NCBI RefSeq assembly: GCF_013839525.1
Contig: NZ_JACDIS010000009.1
Location: forward strand, 62,001-126,000
Origin: Chthonobacter rhizosphaerae
GTDB lineage: Bacteria > Pseudomonadota > Alphaproteobacteria > Rhizobiales > Pleomorphomonadaceae
Direction of reading: 5' to 3'
DNA: 64,000 nt
Position 1 is the stretch's first letter, and every line of letters starts with the position of its first letter. A program made the translations under genes and the position numbers. Below are positions 41,566-51,291 of this stretch, in pieces. Under the pieces are notes generated by a model. That model saw only the letters and a program-made list of their open reading frames with translations, searched no databases and had not been told where the DNA came from.

Positions 41566-43035
41566 CTACTCGGCCGCGACCGGCATCGGCGGGATGCCGA
41601 CGCCCATGCGGCGCGCGACGCCCTCGCCATAGCGCGGGTCGCACTTGGCGAAGTGGGCGACCTGACGCTCCACGATCTCGGCCGGCACGCCCTGCATGGC
41701 GGCGGCGATGTTGTCCATCAGGCGCTCGCGCTGGTCCTCGGTCATGAGACGGAAGAGGGCGCCCGGCTGGCTGTAGTCGTCGTTGCCGGCGCGATGGTCG
41801 TAGCGGTCGGCGTCGCCGGAGATCCTGAGCGGCGGCTCCCGGTACTCGGGCGCCTGGCGCGGGCCGGAGAAGCTGTTCGGCTCGTAGTAGGCGTTCGGGT
41901 TCGGGTTGTTCGGGAAGAACCGCATGGACCCGTCCTTGTGGTAGTGGTGGACGGGGCACTTGGGCTGGTTCACCGGCAGCGCCTCGTAATGGGTGCCGAT
42001 GCGGTAGCGGTGGGCGTCCGCGTAGGAGAAGATGCGCGCCTGCAGCATCTTGTCCGGCGAGAAGCCGATGCCCGGCACCACGTTCGAGGGCGAGAAGGCG
42101 GCCTGCTCGATCTCGGCGAAGTAGTTGTCCGGATTGCGGTTCAGCTCCATCACGCCGACCGGGATCAGCGGATAGTCGCCATGCGGCCACACCTTGGTGA
42201 GGTCGAACGGGTTGTACGGCGTCTTGTCGGCGTCAAGCTCCGGCATGATCTGCACGAAGACGTCCCACTTCGGGAAGTCGCCGTTCTCGATCGAGTAGAA
42301 CAGATCCTCCTGGGTGGACTCGCGGGTCCGGCCCACCACCTCGGCGGCCTCCGCGTTGGTCCAGTGCTTGTGGCCCTGCTTGGTCTTGAAGTGGATCTTG
42401 AACCAGAAGCGTTCGCCGGCGTCGTTGATGAACGAGAAGGTGTGCGAGCCGTAGCCGTTCACGTGGCGCACGCCCACCGGAAGGCCGCGGTCGGAGAACA
42501 GGATGGTGATCTGGTGCAGCGCCTCCGGCGACAGGGACCAGAAGTCCCACATGGCGGTCGGCGAGCGCAGGTTGGTGCGCGGATGGCGCTTCTGGGTGTG
42601 GATGAAGTCCGGGAACTTCACCGGGTCGCGGACGAAGAAGACCGGCGTGTTGTTGCCGACCACGTCCCAGTTGCCTTCCTCGGTGTAGAACTTCACCGAA
42701 AAGCCGCGCACGTCGCGCTCGGCGTCGGCCGCGCCGAGCTCGCCGGCCACCGTGGAGAAGCGCACGACCAGGTCGGTCTGCTTGCCGACCTCGGAGAAGA
42801 TCTTGGCGCGGGTGTACTTGGAGATGTCGTGGGTCACCGTGAAGGTGCCGAACGCGCCCCAGCCCTTGGCGTGGACGACGCGCTCCGGGATGCGCTCCCG
42901 GTTCTGGTGGGCGAGCTTCTCGATCAGCTGCCAGTCCTGCAGCAGCAGCGGGCCGCGCGGGCCGGCGCTCAGCGAGTTCTGGTTGTCGGCGATCGGCGCG
43001 CCGGCCGTCGTCGTCATGATCGGGCTGTCGGTCAT
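41566..43035 (-). CDS. katA: Monofunctional heme catalase
   Basis: 489 residues, small-subunit clade. Active-site His55 in [14 protein letters not shown], Asn128 in [11 protein letters not shown] and heme-ligating Tyr338 in [14 protein letters not shown]. It breaks down hydrogen peroxide in the cytoplasm. ATG 43035 has GGGGAG 9 bases upstream; the long open frame further upstream runs antisense through oxyR and is not coding. Divergent from oxyR, so peroxide-inducible expression is expected. A 12-bp stem terminator follows. Confidence 0.95.
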   Translation of the reverse strand: MTDSPIMTTTAGAPIADNQNSLSAGPRGPLLLQDWQLIEKLAHQNRERIPERVVHAKGWGAFGTFTVTHDISKYTRAKIFSEVGKQTDLVVRFSTVAGELGAADAERDVRGFSVKFYTEEGNWDVVGNNTPVFFVRDPVKFPDFIHTQKRHPRTNLRSPTAMWDFWSLSPEALHQITILFSDRGLPVGVRHVNGYGSHTFSFINDAGERFWFKIHFKTKQGHKHWTNAEAAEVVGRTRESTQEDLFYSIENGDFPKWDVFVQIMPELDADKTPYNPFDLTKVWPHGDYPLIPVGVMELNRNPDNYFAEIEQAAFSPSNVVPGIGFSPDKMLQARIFSYADAHRYRIGTHYEALPVNQPKCPVHHYHKDGSMRFFPNNPNPNAYYEPNSFSGPRQAPEYREPPLRISGDADRYDHRAGNDDYSQPGALFRLMTEDQRERLMDNIAAAMQGVPAEIVERQVAHFAKCDPRYGEGVARRMGVGIPPMPVAAE

Positions 43036-43176
43036 GGTTCTTGCTCCCCATTCGTCCAGATCGGCTGGAACATGTCCGTGTGCGCCGGCGTTGAAGCGTC
43101 GGCTCGGGGTGCACTGTGATGCCCGTCGGCCATAAGGTCCAATTGCAAGTTCGGTGGAATGCGATAACCTTTTCCT

Positions 43177-44073
43177 ATGAAGGTGACGCTCCGCCAGCTC
43201 CGCTACCTGGAAGCCCTTGCATCCGAAGCGCATTTCGGCAGAGCCGCCGAACGATGCGCCGTCAGCCAGCCCGCCCTGTCCACACAGATCCGCGACCTGG
43301 AAGCCGCGCTGACGGTGACGCTCGTTGAGCGGACGCCCTCTGGCGCGCGGCTGACGCGGGTCGGCGAGGAGGTGGTGGCCCGCGCGCGGCGGATCCTCGC
43401 CGAGGTCGGCGACCTGGAGGCCTTCGCCCGGGCGCGCGGCGCGGCGCTTGCTGGCCCGTTGCGGCTCGGCGTCATTCCATCGATCGCGCCCTACCTGCTG
43501 CCGAAGCTGCTGCCGCGCGCGGCCGAGCACTTCCCGGACCTGCAGCTGGAGATCCGCGAGACCGTGACGGCGACCCTGGTGGACGAGCTCTCCTCCGGCG
43601 ACCTCGACCTTGTCGTGGCGAGCGTGCCGCTCGATCACGCGGCTTTCGCCGAACTGCCGCTCTTCGACGACGCGTTCGTGCTCGCCGCCCCGCGCCGCGG
43701 CCCGTTCGCCCTCGCCGACGTCTCCACCGCCGCCGACATTCCGGCCGACGCGCTCCTCCTCCTGGAGGACGGCCACTGCCTGCGAGACCAGACCCTCGCC
43801 GTCTGCGGCGCGATCGACGCCCGGCGGCTCCGCTCCAGCGGCGTCACCAGCCTGACGACGATCCTCCAGCTGGTGGCCGCGGGGCAGGGCCTGACACTCC
43901 TGCCGGACCTCTTCCTCGCCACCGTCCCCTTCGACACGGAAAACATCCGCCTCACGAGGTTCGACGGCGTGGAACCCCGCCGGACGGTGGGGCTGGCGTG
44001 GCGACGCAGCAACCCGCTCGGCGAGGAATTCCAGCGCTTCGGCAACCTGGTCCGGGCCTGCGCGCCGGGCTGA
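43177..44073 (+). CDS. oxyR: Peroxide-responsive LysR regulator OxyR
   Basis: 298 residues. N-terminal helix-turn-helix ([20 protein letters not shown], then [17 protein letters not shown]). The redox pair is visible: Cys201 and Cys210 in [14 protein letters not shown], matching the peroxidatic and resolving cysteines of E. coli OxyR in the same sequence context. Oxidation forms the disulfide that switches on catalase genes. Divergent from katA across 141 bp, which should hold the OxyR site; I see only loose half-sites (GATAACCTTTTCCTATG, 43163-43179). Confidence 0.93.
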   Translation: MKVTLRQLRYLEALASEAHFGRAAERCAVSQPALSTQIRDLEAALTVTLVERTPSGARLTRVGEEVVARARRILAEVGDLEAFARARGAALAGPLRLGVIPSIAPYLLPKLLPRAAEHFPDLQLEIRETVTATLVDELSSGDLDLVVASVPLDHAAFAELPLFDDAFVLAAPRRGPFALADVSTAADIPADALLLLEDGHCLRDQTLAVCGAIDARRLRSSGVTSLTTILQLVAAGQGLTLLPDLFLATVPFDTENIRLTRFDGVEPRRTVGLAWRRSNPLGEEFQRFGNLVRACAPG

Positions 44074-44430
44074 GGGAAGGGGAGGGGAAGGCAGGAAGGG
44101 CGCATCACCCGCCCAAACCCAACCGCCGTCATGGTCCGCGCATGCGGACCACCTACGCATTTACCCAGCTCGAACCGGTTCCATGCGCGGGTCGTCCGGA
44201 TGAACCGGACCATGACGGTCAGGCGGTTCAGGCGCCCGCCGGTCGCAGGGTACGCTCCGCCGCCCGCCGCCGCTCGTCCCGACTCCCCATTCCCTCCCGC
44301 ATTCCTCCACGCGGCCTCCCTTGCCGCTCTCCCGCCCGAAAGCTATAAGCCGCGCGACGCCGAAGCCTCGGCCGACCGTTTCGACCGGCGCCGCTCCCTC
44401 CGGGGCCGTGCCCGACCTTCAGGAGATCCC
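44074..44430. other. Gap between oxyR and ndk with repeat B
   Basis: About 360 bp. Holds the long family B palindrome (44127-44217) and then GC-rich DNA with no gene I can support. The ndk promoter must lie in the right part. Confidence 0.5.
44127..44217. repeat. Palindromic repeat family B, long copy
   Basis: 91 bp. Left arm CGTCATGGTCCGCGCATGCG then GACCACCTACGCAT; right arm ATGCGCGGGTCGTCCGG to ACCGGACCATGACG. Same outer-arm layout and near-identical ends as 34807-34892, but the centre (ACCCAGCTCGAACCGG) differs. Confidence 0.88.
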
Positions 44431-44853
44431 ATGGCGATCGAACGCACCTTCTCGATGATCAAGCCCGACGCGACCCGCCGCAACCTGACTGGCGCCATCA
44501 CGGCCAAGCTGGAGGAGGCCGGCCTGCGCGTCGTCGCCTCCAAGCGCGTCTGGATGTCCCGCCGTCAGGCCGAGGGCTTCTACGCGGTCCACAAGGGCCG
44601 GCCGTTCTTCGACGAGCTGTGCGAGTTCATGTCCTCCGCCCCGACCATCGTGCAGGTCCTGGAAGGCGAGAACGCCATCGCCAAGAACCGCGAAGTGATG
44701 GGCGCCACCAACCCGGCGAACGCCGCCGAGGGCACCATCCGCAAGGAGTTCGCCCTGTCGATCGGCGAGAACTCCGTGCACGGCTCGGACGCCCCGGAGA
44801 CCGCCGCCGAGGAGATCCGCTACTGGTTCTCCGAGACCGAGATCGTCGGCTGA
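44431..44853 (+). CDS. ndk: Nucleoside diphosphate kinase
   Basis: 140 residues, the usual length. Transfers the gamma phosphate of ATP to nucleoside diphosphates through phospho-His117 in [20 protein letters not shown]-terminus [15 protein letters not shown] is conserved. ATG 44431 has AGGAG at 44421-44425. Monocistronic, ended by a classical terminator. Confidence 0.97.
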   Translation: MAIERTFSMIKPDATRRNLTGAITAKLEEAGLRVVASKRVWMSRRQAEGFYAVHKGRPFFDELCEFMSSAPTIVQVLEGENAIAKNREVMGATNPANAAEGTIRKEFALSIGENSVHGSDAPETAAEEIRYWFSETEIVG

Positions 44854-44890
44854 TCCAAGCCGCGCGGCCATGCCGCCCTGACCGACAGAC

Positions 44891-44921
44891 GCCCGCGGGA
44901 ACCGATCCCGCGGGCTTTTTT
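44891..44921 (+). terminator. Intrinsic terminator of ndk
   Basis: GCCCGCGGGA-ACCGA-TCCCGCGGGC, a perfect 10-bp stem with a 5-base loop, followed by six T (44916-44921), 37 bp after the ndk stop. Confidence 0.95.
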
Positions 44922-44950
44922 GTTCGGCGTCGATCCATGCCCCGCCGTGG

Positions 44951-45709
44951 TCAGCCGCCAAAGCAGGCAGCCTGCGCGATGCCGGCGCCGACGAAGAGGG
45001 CGCCCTCGGCGTAGAGCGTCGAGGCGGTTGCGCCCGCCACCTGCCAGACGCCCGCCTCCGCGTTCGCCGCCATCACCGTGCCGCCGGCCCTCGCCACGGC
45101 CACCAACGCCGCCTCGGGCGCGACGCCTTCGCGGAACACCACCACGGAGGCAGGCGCGCCGAGCGGCTGCAGGGCCACTGCCCCGGTCGCAACCACCAGC
45201 ATGGCCAGGGTCGGTGCCGTTTGTCGGCCGAACGACACGGCGGCCGACCGTGCCTTCAGGCCGGCGACCGTGAACACCAGCCCGAGGGCGAAGAAGACCA
45301 GATCCCACACGATCGGCGTCGCGCTGTCCTGCCGGATGCGATGAAGGCCGAGGACCCAGTGGACCAGCACCGCGTCAACCAGGTGCCAGGCGCCAAACCC
45401 GACCATGAACCAGGCGACCAGGTGCAGGCCCGCGCCCGGTCGGTTGAAGCCGGTGCGCACGCTCCACAACAAGGCGAGCCCCACGCTGCCGATCGCGTAC
45501 ATGGCCGCGTGGAAGAGGCCATCGGCCAGCACCTGGAAGCGCAGATCGGCCGGGTCCGACACGCCGGACAGGAGATGGTGCCACTGGAAGATCTGATGCA
45601 GCAGGATCCCGTCGAAGAAGCCTGCGAACGCGAACCCGAGGCAGCCCGCACCCCAGGCCTGCCCGGCGGGTCGCGACATCACAGGGTGGTCGATGGCAAC
45701 GTACGTCAT
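44951..45709 (-). CDS. DUF2243 family membrane protein with C-terminal extension
   Basis: 252 residues. Four or five membrane helices with the DUF2243 hallmark GFFDGILLHQIFQWHHLLSG and GAWHLVDAVLVHWVLGLHRI; histidines in these helices could bind metal or heme, but no function is known. After the helices a further 80 residues (about 170-252) contain another hydrophobic segment and an alanine/valine-rich tail not usual for the family. The start is uncertain: ATG 45709 or ATG 45679; neither has a clear ribosome site. Convergent with ndk. Confidence 0.75.
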   Translation of the reverse strand: MTYVAIDHPVMSRPAGQAWGAGCLGFAFAGFFDGILLHQIFQWHHLLSGVSDPADLRFQVLADGLFHAAMYAIGSVGLALLWSVRTGFNRPGAGLHLVAWFMVGFGAWHLVDAVLVHWVLGLHRIRQDSATPIVWDLVFFALGLVFTVAGLKARSAAVSFGRQTAPTLAMLVVATGAVALQPLGAPASVVVFREGVAPEAALVAVARAGGTVMAANAEAGVWQVAGATASTLYAEGALFVGAGIAQAACFGG

Positions 45710-45945
45710 GCAACGAAGGTCCCGGAGAGCGACCGGATGAGCCGTGGAGGTCGGGGGACGATGCCCCACGGACCACCTCGAACGGCAACCCTTCATAAGC
45801 GAAAAGGATCCAGGACCGGGATGTCGCAAATGTTGTTATTGATTCGCCGTGTCTATTGGTAGAAACACTGAATTGGTCTTTAAAACTAACAGATTGTTAG
45901 CAGGTGAACGGCAACGATGGTGACTCCTGGTCCAGGAGACATACC

Positions 45946-47622
45946 ATGCGCCTAACCGTCAGAACGTCCCTCATCGCGTGTTTCTCGCTCATCCTGCTCG
46001 CTGTGGCCGCTCTCGGTTTCGCAGCCGTCGCCGGCTCCAACGCACTCCGGGACAACACAGCCGCAATTGCGACGAACTGGTTGCCGAGCGTCCGGATTGT
46101 GAACGTGATCAACACGGCCACGTCCGATTACCGCATCGCGGAAGCGTCGCACATCATGTCCAGCTCCGACGCCGGCATGGCCAAGGCGGAATCGGACATT
46201 CGCGTCGTCTCCCAAGCGATCGAGGACGCTCGCCGGACCTACGAAGCGCTGATCAGCTCCGACGAGGAGCAGGCGATCTATGACACGTTCGGAAAGCTCT
46301 GGGGCACCTACCTGACCCAGAGCGCCGCGATTCTCGATCTGTCCCGGAAGAACCGCAACGAAGAGGCTTCCACCCAGTTCGGCACGGTCACGCGGTCGAC
46401 CTTCGAAAAGGCTTCCGAGGTGCTGGTGCAACTGATCGCCCTCAATGATCGGGGCGCCGCCGAGGCCTATGACAGCGCCCAGGCGACCGCCGCGTCCACG
46501 TCCATCGCCATCTGGACCACCGCCATCGTCTCGCTGCTCGTCATCGTCTGCGGCCTCGGCTATGTGGTCGTCGGCGTCACCAGGCCGCTGAACGCGGTCG
46601 CCACCGTCATGAGCAAGGTCGCCGGCGGGGCTCTCGACGCGACGATTCCCTTCGTGCAGCGCGGCGACGAGATCGGCGATGTCGCCCGCACCTTGGAGAC
46701 GTTCCGCGCCAGCCTCGTCGAACAGGAGCGTATGCGCGCCGGTCAGGCGGCCGCTCGGGAGGCCGAGGCGCGCCGTGTGGTCGAAGAAACCGCAGCCGTG
46801 AAAACGTTCGAGGCGAACCTCACGCGCCTTGCCGACGGCTTCGTGAAGGCCTCCACGGAAGTCGCGGACGCGGCCCGCAACCTGTCCGCCACCGCGGAGG
46901 AGACCAGCCGGCAGGCCCAGTCGGTGGCTGGCGCCGCCGAGGAGACAGCCGGCAACGTCCAGACCGTAGCGGCCGGCGCGGAGGAACTCAGCGTCTCCAT
47001 TCGCGAGATCACCAACCAGGTTGCCCGTTCGGCCACCATCGCCACCGCAGCCGCCGAAGACGCCGGTCGCACCAGCGACAACATCCGCTCGCTGTCCTCG
47101 GCCGCCCAGCAGATCGGCGAGGTGGTCGAGCTGATCAGCAACATTGCCGCCCAGACCAACCTGCTCGCCCTCAACGCCACCATCGAGGCGGCGCGCGCGG
47201 GCGAGGCGGGCAAGGGGTTCGCGGTGGTCGCCTCCGAAGTGAAGCAGCTGGCGACCCAGACCGGCAAGGCCACCGAAGAGATCGGCCGCAAGGTGTCCGA
47301 AATCCAGAGCGCCACCCAGACCACGGTGGAGAGCATCAACCGGATCGTCGACACCGTGCGGACCATCCGTGAAGTCACGGGCGCCATCGCCAGCGCCGTG
47401 GAGGAACAGGGCGCGGCCACCGGCGAGATCGCCAGCAACACCCAGCGGGCGGCCGCCGGCACGTCGGACGTCACGCAGACCATCGCGGGGGTCGGGACCT
47501 CGGCGGAGCACACGGGCGCAGCCTCGACCCAGCTGATGAGCCTGTCCCGCGGTCTCCAGGAGCAGAGCGACCTCCTGAAGCAGGAGCTCGCGCGCTTCGT
47601 GAGCCGCAACAAGGCGGCTTGA
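45946..47622 (+). CDS. Methyl-accepting chemotaxis protein
   Basis: 558 residues. N-terminal helix (about 8-28), periplasmic four-helix-bundle sensor (about 30-185), second helix (about 195-215, [17 protein letters not shown]), HAMP (about 216-270) and cytoplasmic signalling domain with hairpin tip [20 protein letters not shown] and [23 protein letters not shown] 45946 is chosen over GTG 45904 because AGGAG (45934-45938) lies 7 bases upstream. No pentapeptide tether at the C-terminus. Ligand unknown. The leader (45840-45945) is comparatively AT-rich. Confidence 0.92.
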   Translation: MRLTVRTSLIACFSLILLAVAALGFAAVAGSNALRDNTAAIATNWLPSVRIVNVINTATSDYRIAEASHIMSSSDAGMAKAESDIRVVSQAIEDARRTYEALISSDEEQAIYDTFGKLWGTYLTQSAAILDLSRKNRNEEASTQFGTVTRSTFEKASEVLVQLIALNDRGAAEAYDSAQATAASTSIAIWTTAIVSLLVIVCGLGYVVVGVTRPLNAVATVMSKVAGGALDATIPFVQRGDEIGDVARTLETFRASLVEQERMRAGQAAAREAEARRVVEETAAVKTFEANLTRLADGFVKASTEVADAARNLSATAEETSRQAQSVAGAAEETAGNVQTVAAGAEELSVSIREITNQVARSATIATAAAEDAGRTSDNIRSLSSAAQQIGEVVELISNIAAQTNLLALNATIEAARAGEAGKGFAVVASEVKQLATQTGKATEEIGRKVSEIQSATQTTVESINRIVDTVRTIREVTGAIASAVEEQGAATGEIASNTQRAAAGTSDVTQTIAGVGTSAEHTGAASTQLMSLSRGLQEQSDLLKQELARFVSRNKAA

Positions 47623-47668
47623 CGCGAGGGTTCGCCGTGACCGCGGGCGAACTCGGGGACCGAAGGTC

Positions 47669-47723
47669 GGCCCCGTCCTGTCAGGCTGTCCGTCGCACCT
47701 GCGACGGCATGCTTGACGGGGCT
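47669..47723 (+). other. Nested inverted repeat before the molybdoenzyme gene
   Basis: Outer arms CCCCGTC (47671-47677) and GACGGGG (47715-47721), inner arms CCGTCGC (47690-47696) and GCGACGG (47701-47707) with loop ACCT. It lies 47 bp after the chemotaxis gene and 70 bp before the molybdopterin enzyme. Either a factor-assisted terminator or a structured 5' leader; no U-tract is present. Confidence 0.4.
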
Positions 47724-47792
47724 GGGCCGAGCGCCGATTTTGGCCGGCCCGGACCCGACGGGGACGCCCGCCCGCCAAGGAAGCCAGCTTAG

Positions 47793-49880
47793 ATGAACGC
47801 CCCCGTCCTGCCCGCCATCCGCCATTCCGCCTGCCCGCACGACTGCCCGTCCACCTGCGCCCTCGACGTGGAGGTTCTGGACGGCCGGACCATCGGGCGC
47901 ATCCGCGGGTCCGTGGACAACGACTACACGGCCGGCGTCATCTGCGCGAAGGTCGCCCGCTATTCCGAACGCATCCATCACGCCGACCGGCTGACGAAGC
48001 CGCTCCTGCGCACCGGCCCGAAGGGCTCGGGCCAGTTCACGCCCATCGGGTGGGACGAGGCGCTCGACCGGGTGGCGGAGGCCTTCATCGAGGCGGAGCG
48101 GCGGCACGGGGCGGAGGCCGTGTGGCCCTACTTCTACGCCGGCACCATGGGCCTCGTGCAGCGGGACGGCATCAACCGCCTGCGGCACGTGAAGAAATAC
48201 TCCAGGATGTTCGACACCATCTGCACCAACCCGGCCTGGACCGGGTGGATCGCCGGCACGGGCCGGCTCGCCGGGCCGGACCCGCGCGAGATGGCGCTCG
48301 CCGACTGCGTGGTGATCTGGGGCACCAACGCGGTCGCCACCCAGGTCAACGTGATGACCCACGCGGTGCGCGCCCGGAAGACGCGCGGCGCCACCCTCGT
48401 GGCGGTCGACGTCTACGAGACCGAGACCATCCGGCAGGCCGATATGGGCCTCGTCATCCGCCCCGGCACCGACGCGGCGCTCGCCTGCGCGGTCATGCAC
48501 GTGGCCTTCCGCGACGGCTATGCGGACCGGGCCTACATGGCCCGCTACGCCGACGCGCCGGAGGACTTGGAGGCGCATCTCCAGTCGCGCAGCCCCGCCT
48601 GGGCCGCCGAGATCACCGGCCTTTCGGTGGAGACCATCGAGGCGTTCGCCAGGCTGGTCGGCACCACCAGGAAGACCTTCTTCCGCCTCGGCTACGGCTT
48701 CACCCGCACGCGCAACGGCACCGTGTCCATGCACGCGGCCTCGTCGATCGCCACGGTGCTGGGCTCCTGGCAGTACGAGGGCGGCGGCGCCTTCCACAAC
48801 AACGGGGCGATCTACCGACTCAACAAGATGATGATCGAGGGCCTCGACGCCCTCGACCACGGCACCCGCCAGCTCGACCAGTCGCGCATCGGCGCCATCC
48901 TCCTCGGCGAGGACGACGCGCTCGCCGGCGGGCCGCCGGTGACCGCCATGCTGATCCAGAACACCAACCCGGTGTCGGTCTGTCCGGAGCAGGACAAGGT
49001 GCTGAAGGGCTTCGCCCGCGAAGACCTCTTCGTCTGCGTCCACGAGCAGTTCATGACCGACACCGCCCGCATGGCCGACCTGGTGCTGCCGGCGACCATG
49101 TTCCTGGAGCACGACGACATCTACAAGGGCGGCGGGCACCAGTACATCCTCTACGGGCCGAAGCTGATCGACGCGCCGGGCGAGGCGCGCGAGAACCACT
49201 TCGTCCATGTGGAGCTCGCCAAACGGCTCGGCGCGGAGCACCGGGGCTTCGCCATGACCCCGCGCGAGCACGTGGACTGGATGCTCCAGAAGTCCGGCTG
49301 GGGCACGCTGGAGGCCCTGGAGGCGAACCGCTGGATCAACGCCCAGCCGGACTTCGAGACCGCCCACTTCCTGAACGGCTTTGGCTACCCGGACGGCAAG
49401 TTCCGCTTCCGGCCCGACTGGACGCGCGTGAAGGCGTCGAACATGGGGCCGATGGGCCCGTGGGAGGCCATGCCCGCGCTGCCGGACTTCTGGCCCGTGA
49501 TAGAGGCGGCCGACGAGACCCATCCGTTCCGGCTGGTGACGGCGCCGGCCCGGTCCTTCCTCAACTCCACCTTCGTGGAGACGTCCGGCTCGGTGAAGCG
49601 CGAGGGGCGGCCGACGGTGAAGATCCGCCCGGACGACGCCGCCCGCGTCGGCATCGCGGACGGCGACCCGGTCGTGCTCGGCAACGAGCGCGGCACGGTG
49701 GGCTCGACGGCGGAAATCTTCGCCGGGCTCCAGCCGGGCGTGCTGGTGGCCGAGGGGATCTGGCCGAACACCGCGCACCCGGACGGGCGCGGCATCAACA
49801 CGCTCGTCGGCGCCGACCAGGTGGCGCCCTACGGCGGCGCGGCCTTCCACGACATCAAGGTCTGGATCCGGAAGGCCTGA
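47793..49880 (+). CDS. Molybdopterin-dependent oxidoreductase (DMSO reductase superfamily)
   Basis: 695 residues, cytoplasmic (no Tat signal). An N-terminal [4Fe-4S] motif Cys-x3-Cys-x3-Cys (SACPHDCPSTCALDV) followed by GVICAK; then bis-MGD domains with VVIWGTNAVATQVNVM and MLIQNTNPVSVCPEQ, and the C-terminal molydopterin domain (VKIRPDDAARVGIADGDPVV). Formate dehydrogenase, thiosulfate/polysulfide or nitrate-type reductases share this layout; the metal-ligand residue cannot be placed with confidence. No partner FeS or membrane subunit is adjacent, so it may work alone with a soluble carrier. AAGGAAG precedes ATG 47793. Confidence 0.85.
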   Translation: MNAPVLPAIRHSACPHDCPSTCALDVEVLDGRTIGRIRGSVDNDYTAGVICAKVARYSERIHHADRLTKPLLRTGPKGSGQFTPIGWDEALDRVAEAFIEAERRHGAEAVWPYFYAGTMGLVQRDGINRLRHVKKYSRMFDTICTNPAWTGWIAGTGRLAGPDPREMALADCVVIWGTNAVATQVNVMTHAVRARKTRGATLVAVDVYETETIRQADMGLVIRPGTDAALACAVMHVAFRDGYADRAYMARYADAPEDLEAHLQSRSPAWAAEITGLSVETIEAFARLVGTTRKTFFRLGYGFTRTRNGTVSMHAASSIATVLGSWQYEGGGAFHNNGAIYRLNKMMIEGLDALDHGTRQLDQSRIGAILLGEDDALAGGPPVTAMLIQNTNPVSVCPEQDKVLKGFAREDLFVCVHEQFMTDTARMADLVLPATMFLEHDDIYKGGGHQYILYGPKLIDAPGEARENHFVHVELAKRLGAEHRGFAMTPREHVDWMLQKSGWGTLEALEANRWINAQPDFETAHFLNGFGYPDGKFRFRPDWTRVKASNMGPMGPWEAMPALPDFWPVIEAADETHPFRLVTAPARSFLNSTFVETSGSVKREGRPTVKIRPDDAARVGIADGDPVVLGNERGTVGSTAEIFAGLQPGVLVAEGIWPNTAHPDGRGINTLVGADQVAPYGGAAFHDIKVWIRKA

Positions 49881-49895
49881 CCGCCGGCGAGATCG

Positions 49896-50144
49896 TCAGG
49901 CCGTCTTCGACGTGGTGATCGAGCCCTCCGGCTCCACCGTGAAGCGGAACTCGTTGCTGCCGGTGTTGCGTCCCCACCAGTAGCCTTTCGCCTCGTCGTA
50001 GCCGAAGAACTGGTAGGCCCGGCTGGCGTCCTCGGCGTTCGCCCGCGCCTGCTGCTCGGACGACGATTCGAAGCCGTCGAAAACGGCCTCGTCCACCAGG
50101 GTGTGGTTCACGAATTCGCGGCGGACCACGCAGTAGAGCGTCAT
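49896..50144 (-). CDS. Small hypothetical protein
   Basis: 82 residues, soluble, with aromatic-rich central part (AYQFFGYDEAKGYWWGRN). ATG 50144 has AAGGAGATCACC upstream, nearly a perfect anti-Shine-Dalgarno match. I do not recognise a family. Convergent with the molybdoenzyme, 15 bp apart, and transcribed separately from the hydrolase further right. Confidence 0.65.
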   Translation of the reverse strand: MTLYCVVRREFVNHTLVDEAVFDGFESSSEQQARANAEDASRAYQFFGYDEAKGYWWGRNTGSNEFRFTVEPEGSITTSKTA

Positions 50145-50251
50145 GGTGATCTCCTTGTGAGGCACGGGCGGGCCATCGCTTCCACGGCGCGGCCCTCGCG
50201 GACTGGAACGGTCCTCCGCCGGATCGGTTGCGCCGGCGGACGTTCCGGGGC

Positions 50252-51154
50252 CTACGCGTCCACCGTGTCGCGCACCGCCTTCGACGGCCGCTTCGCGTCG
50301 CCCGGCCCGGCGGCCGCGCGGCGGATCAGCCGCCGCAGCGCGTCCAGCACCGCGCCGGGGTCGGCGTGGTGGGGCGTGTGGCCGACGCCCGGCATCACGG
50401 TCACCTCCGCGCCGGTGAGCAGCGAGGTGAGCCAGTCCACGTGGTGCAGCGGATCGGCGATGGTGTCCTTCTCGCCGACGATCACAGACACCGGCGCCGC
50501 CACGGCGGCGATCTCCGCCCAGGCGTCCGTGCTCAGGTTGTTGAAGGCGATCAGTTCGGCCGCCATGGTCTGGATCGCCACCGGCTGGGCCGCGTGGGCG
50601 AACGGGAAGTCCAGCAGGTAGTCCGGCACCCGGTCCGGGTGGAGGGCGACCGCGAGGCGGCTCGGCCCGATCAGCGGAACCAGGCGCGGCAGCACCGCGT
50701 GGCGCAGCACCCCGCCGATGACGGGCGTCATCAGGGCGCGCATCAGCGGCATCGCCGGATGGTCCGTCGGCCGGCAGAAGGGCGCGATCAGGCAGAGCGC
50801 GCGCAGCCTTTCCGGGTGGCGGAGGCCGAACTGGAGCGCCGTCGCGGACCCGAGCGAATGGGCGAGCACCACCGCGTCATCGAGCCCCAGATGGTCCATC
50901 ACGTCCGCCAGCCAGTCCGCCTGCGCCGCAGGCCCGGCGCCGCCCTCCGGCAGCGGGTCGCTGAAGCCGTAGCCCGGCCGGTCCACGGCGATCAGCCGGA
51001 GCCCGCGGGCGCCCGGCTCCAGGGCGGCCATCATCTCCTCGGCGAGGCTGCAGCAGCCATGGAGCACCACCACCGGCGTGCCGTGCCCCGCGTCGATCGC
51101 GTGGACGGTCCGACCGTCGACATCGAGGAGAGTGCCGGTGCGCGGGGATGCCAT
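50252..51154 (-). CDS. Alpha/beta hydrolase
   Basis: 300 residues, cytoplasmic. Oxyanion motif VVVLHGCCSLAEEM, nucleophile Ser97 region VVLAHSLGSATAL, acid Asp in VIVGEKDTIADPL and His in MPGVGHTPHHAD. The nucleophile elbow is A-H-S-L-G, a small variation of G-x-S-x-G. Could be an esterase, lipase or haloperoxidase-like enzyme; the substrate is not evident. The hydrophobic cap domain (about 130-200) suggests a non-polar ligand. Confidence 0.85.
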   Translation of the reverse strand: MASPRTGTLLDVDGRTVHAIDAGHGTPVVVLHGCCSLAEEMMAALEPGARGLRLIAVDRPGYGFSDPLPEGGAGPAAQADWLADVMDHLGLDDAVVLAHSLGSATALQFGLRHPERLRALCLIAPFCRPTDHPAMPLMRALMTPVIGGVLRHAVLPRLVPLIGPSRLAVALHPDRVPDYLLDFPFAHAAQPVAIQTMAAELIAFNNLSTDAWAEIAAVAAPVSVIVGEKDTIADPLHHVDWLTSLLTGAEVTVMPGVGHTPHHADPGAVLDALRRLIRRAAAGPGDAKRPSKAVRDTVDA

Positions 51155-51291
51155 GATGCGTATCGTCCGAAAAGCCCTGATCGCGCCTGCGGTTGCGGGC
51201 GCTTCCTCATGGCAAACGGACTTCGCCGGCTTTGGTTTCCACGCGGCCGATCACACCTTGGTGCGTCGCACCATGCTGCCGGACGCGGCTG

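Noticed and set aside
47690-47707. Moco riboswitch before the molybdoenzyme
   Set aside because: Only a simple nested stem is visible; I cannot match it to the known Moco aptamer architecture.
46743-49850. Open frame of 1035 codons on the minus strand opposite the chemotaxis and molybdoenzyme genes
   Set aside because: Antisense shadow of GC-rich coding DNA: low-complexity His/Arg/Gly/Asp-rich translation, no motif, and both plus-strand genes show clear family motifs.
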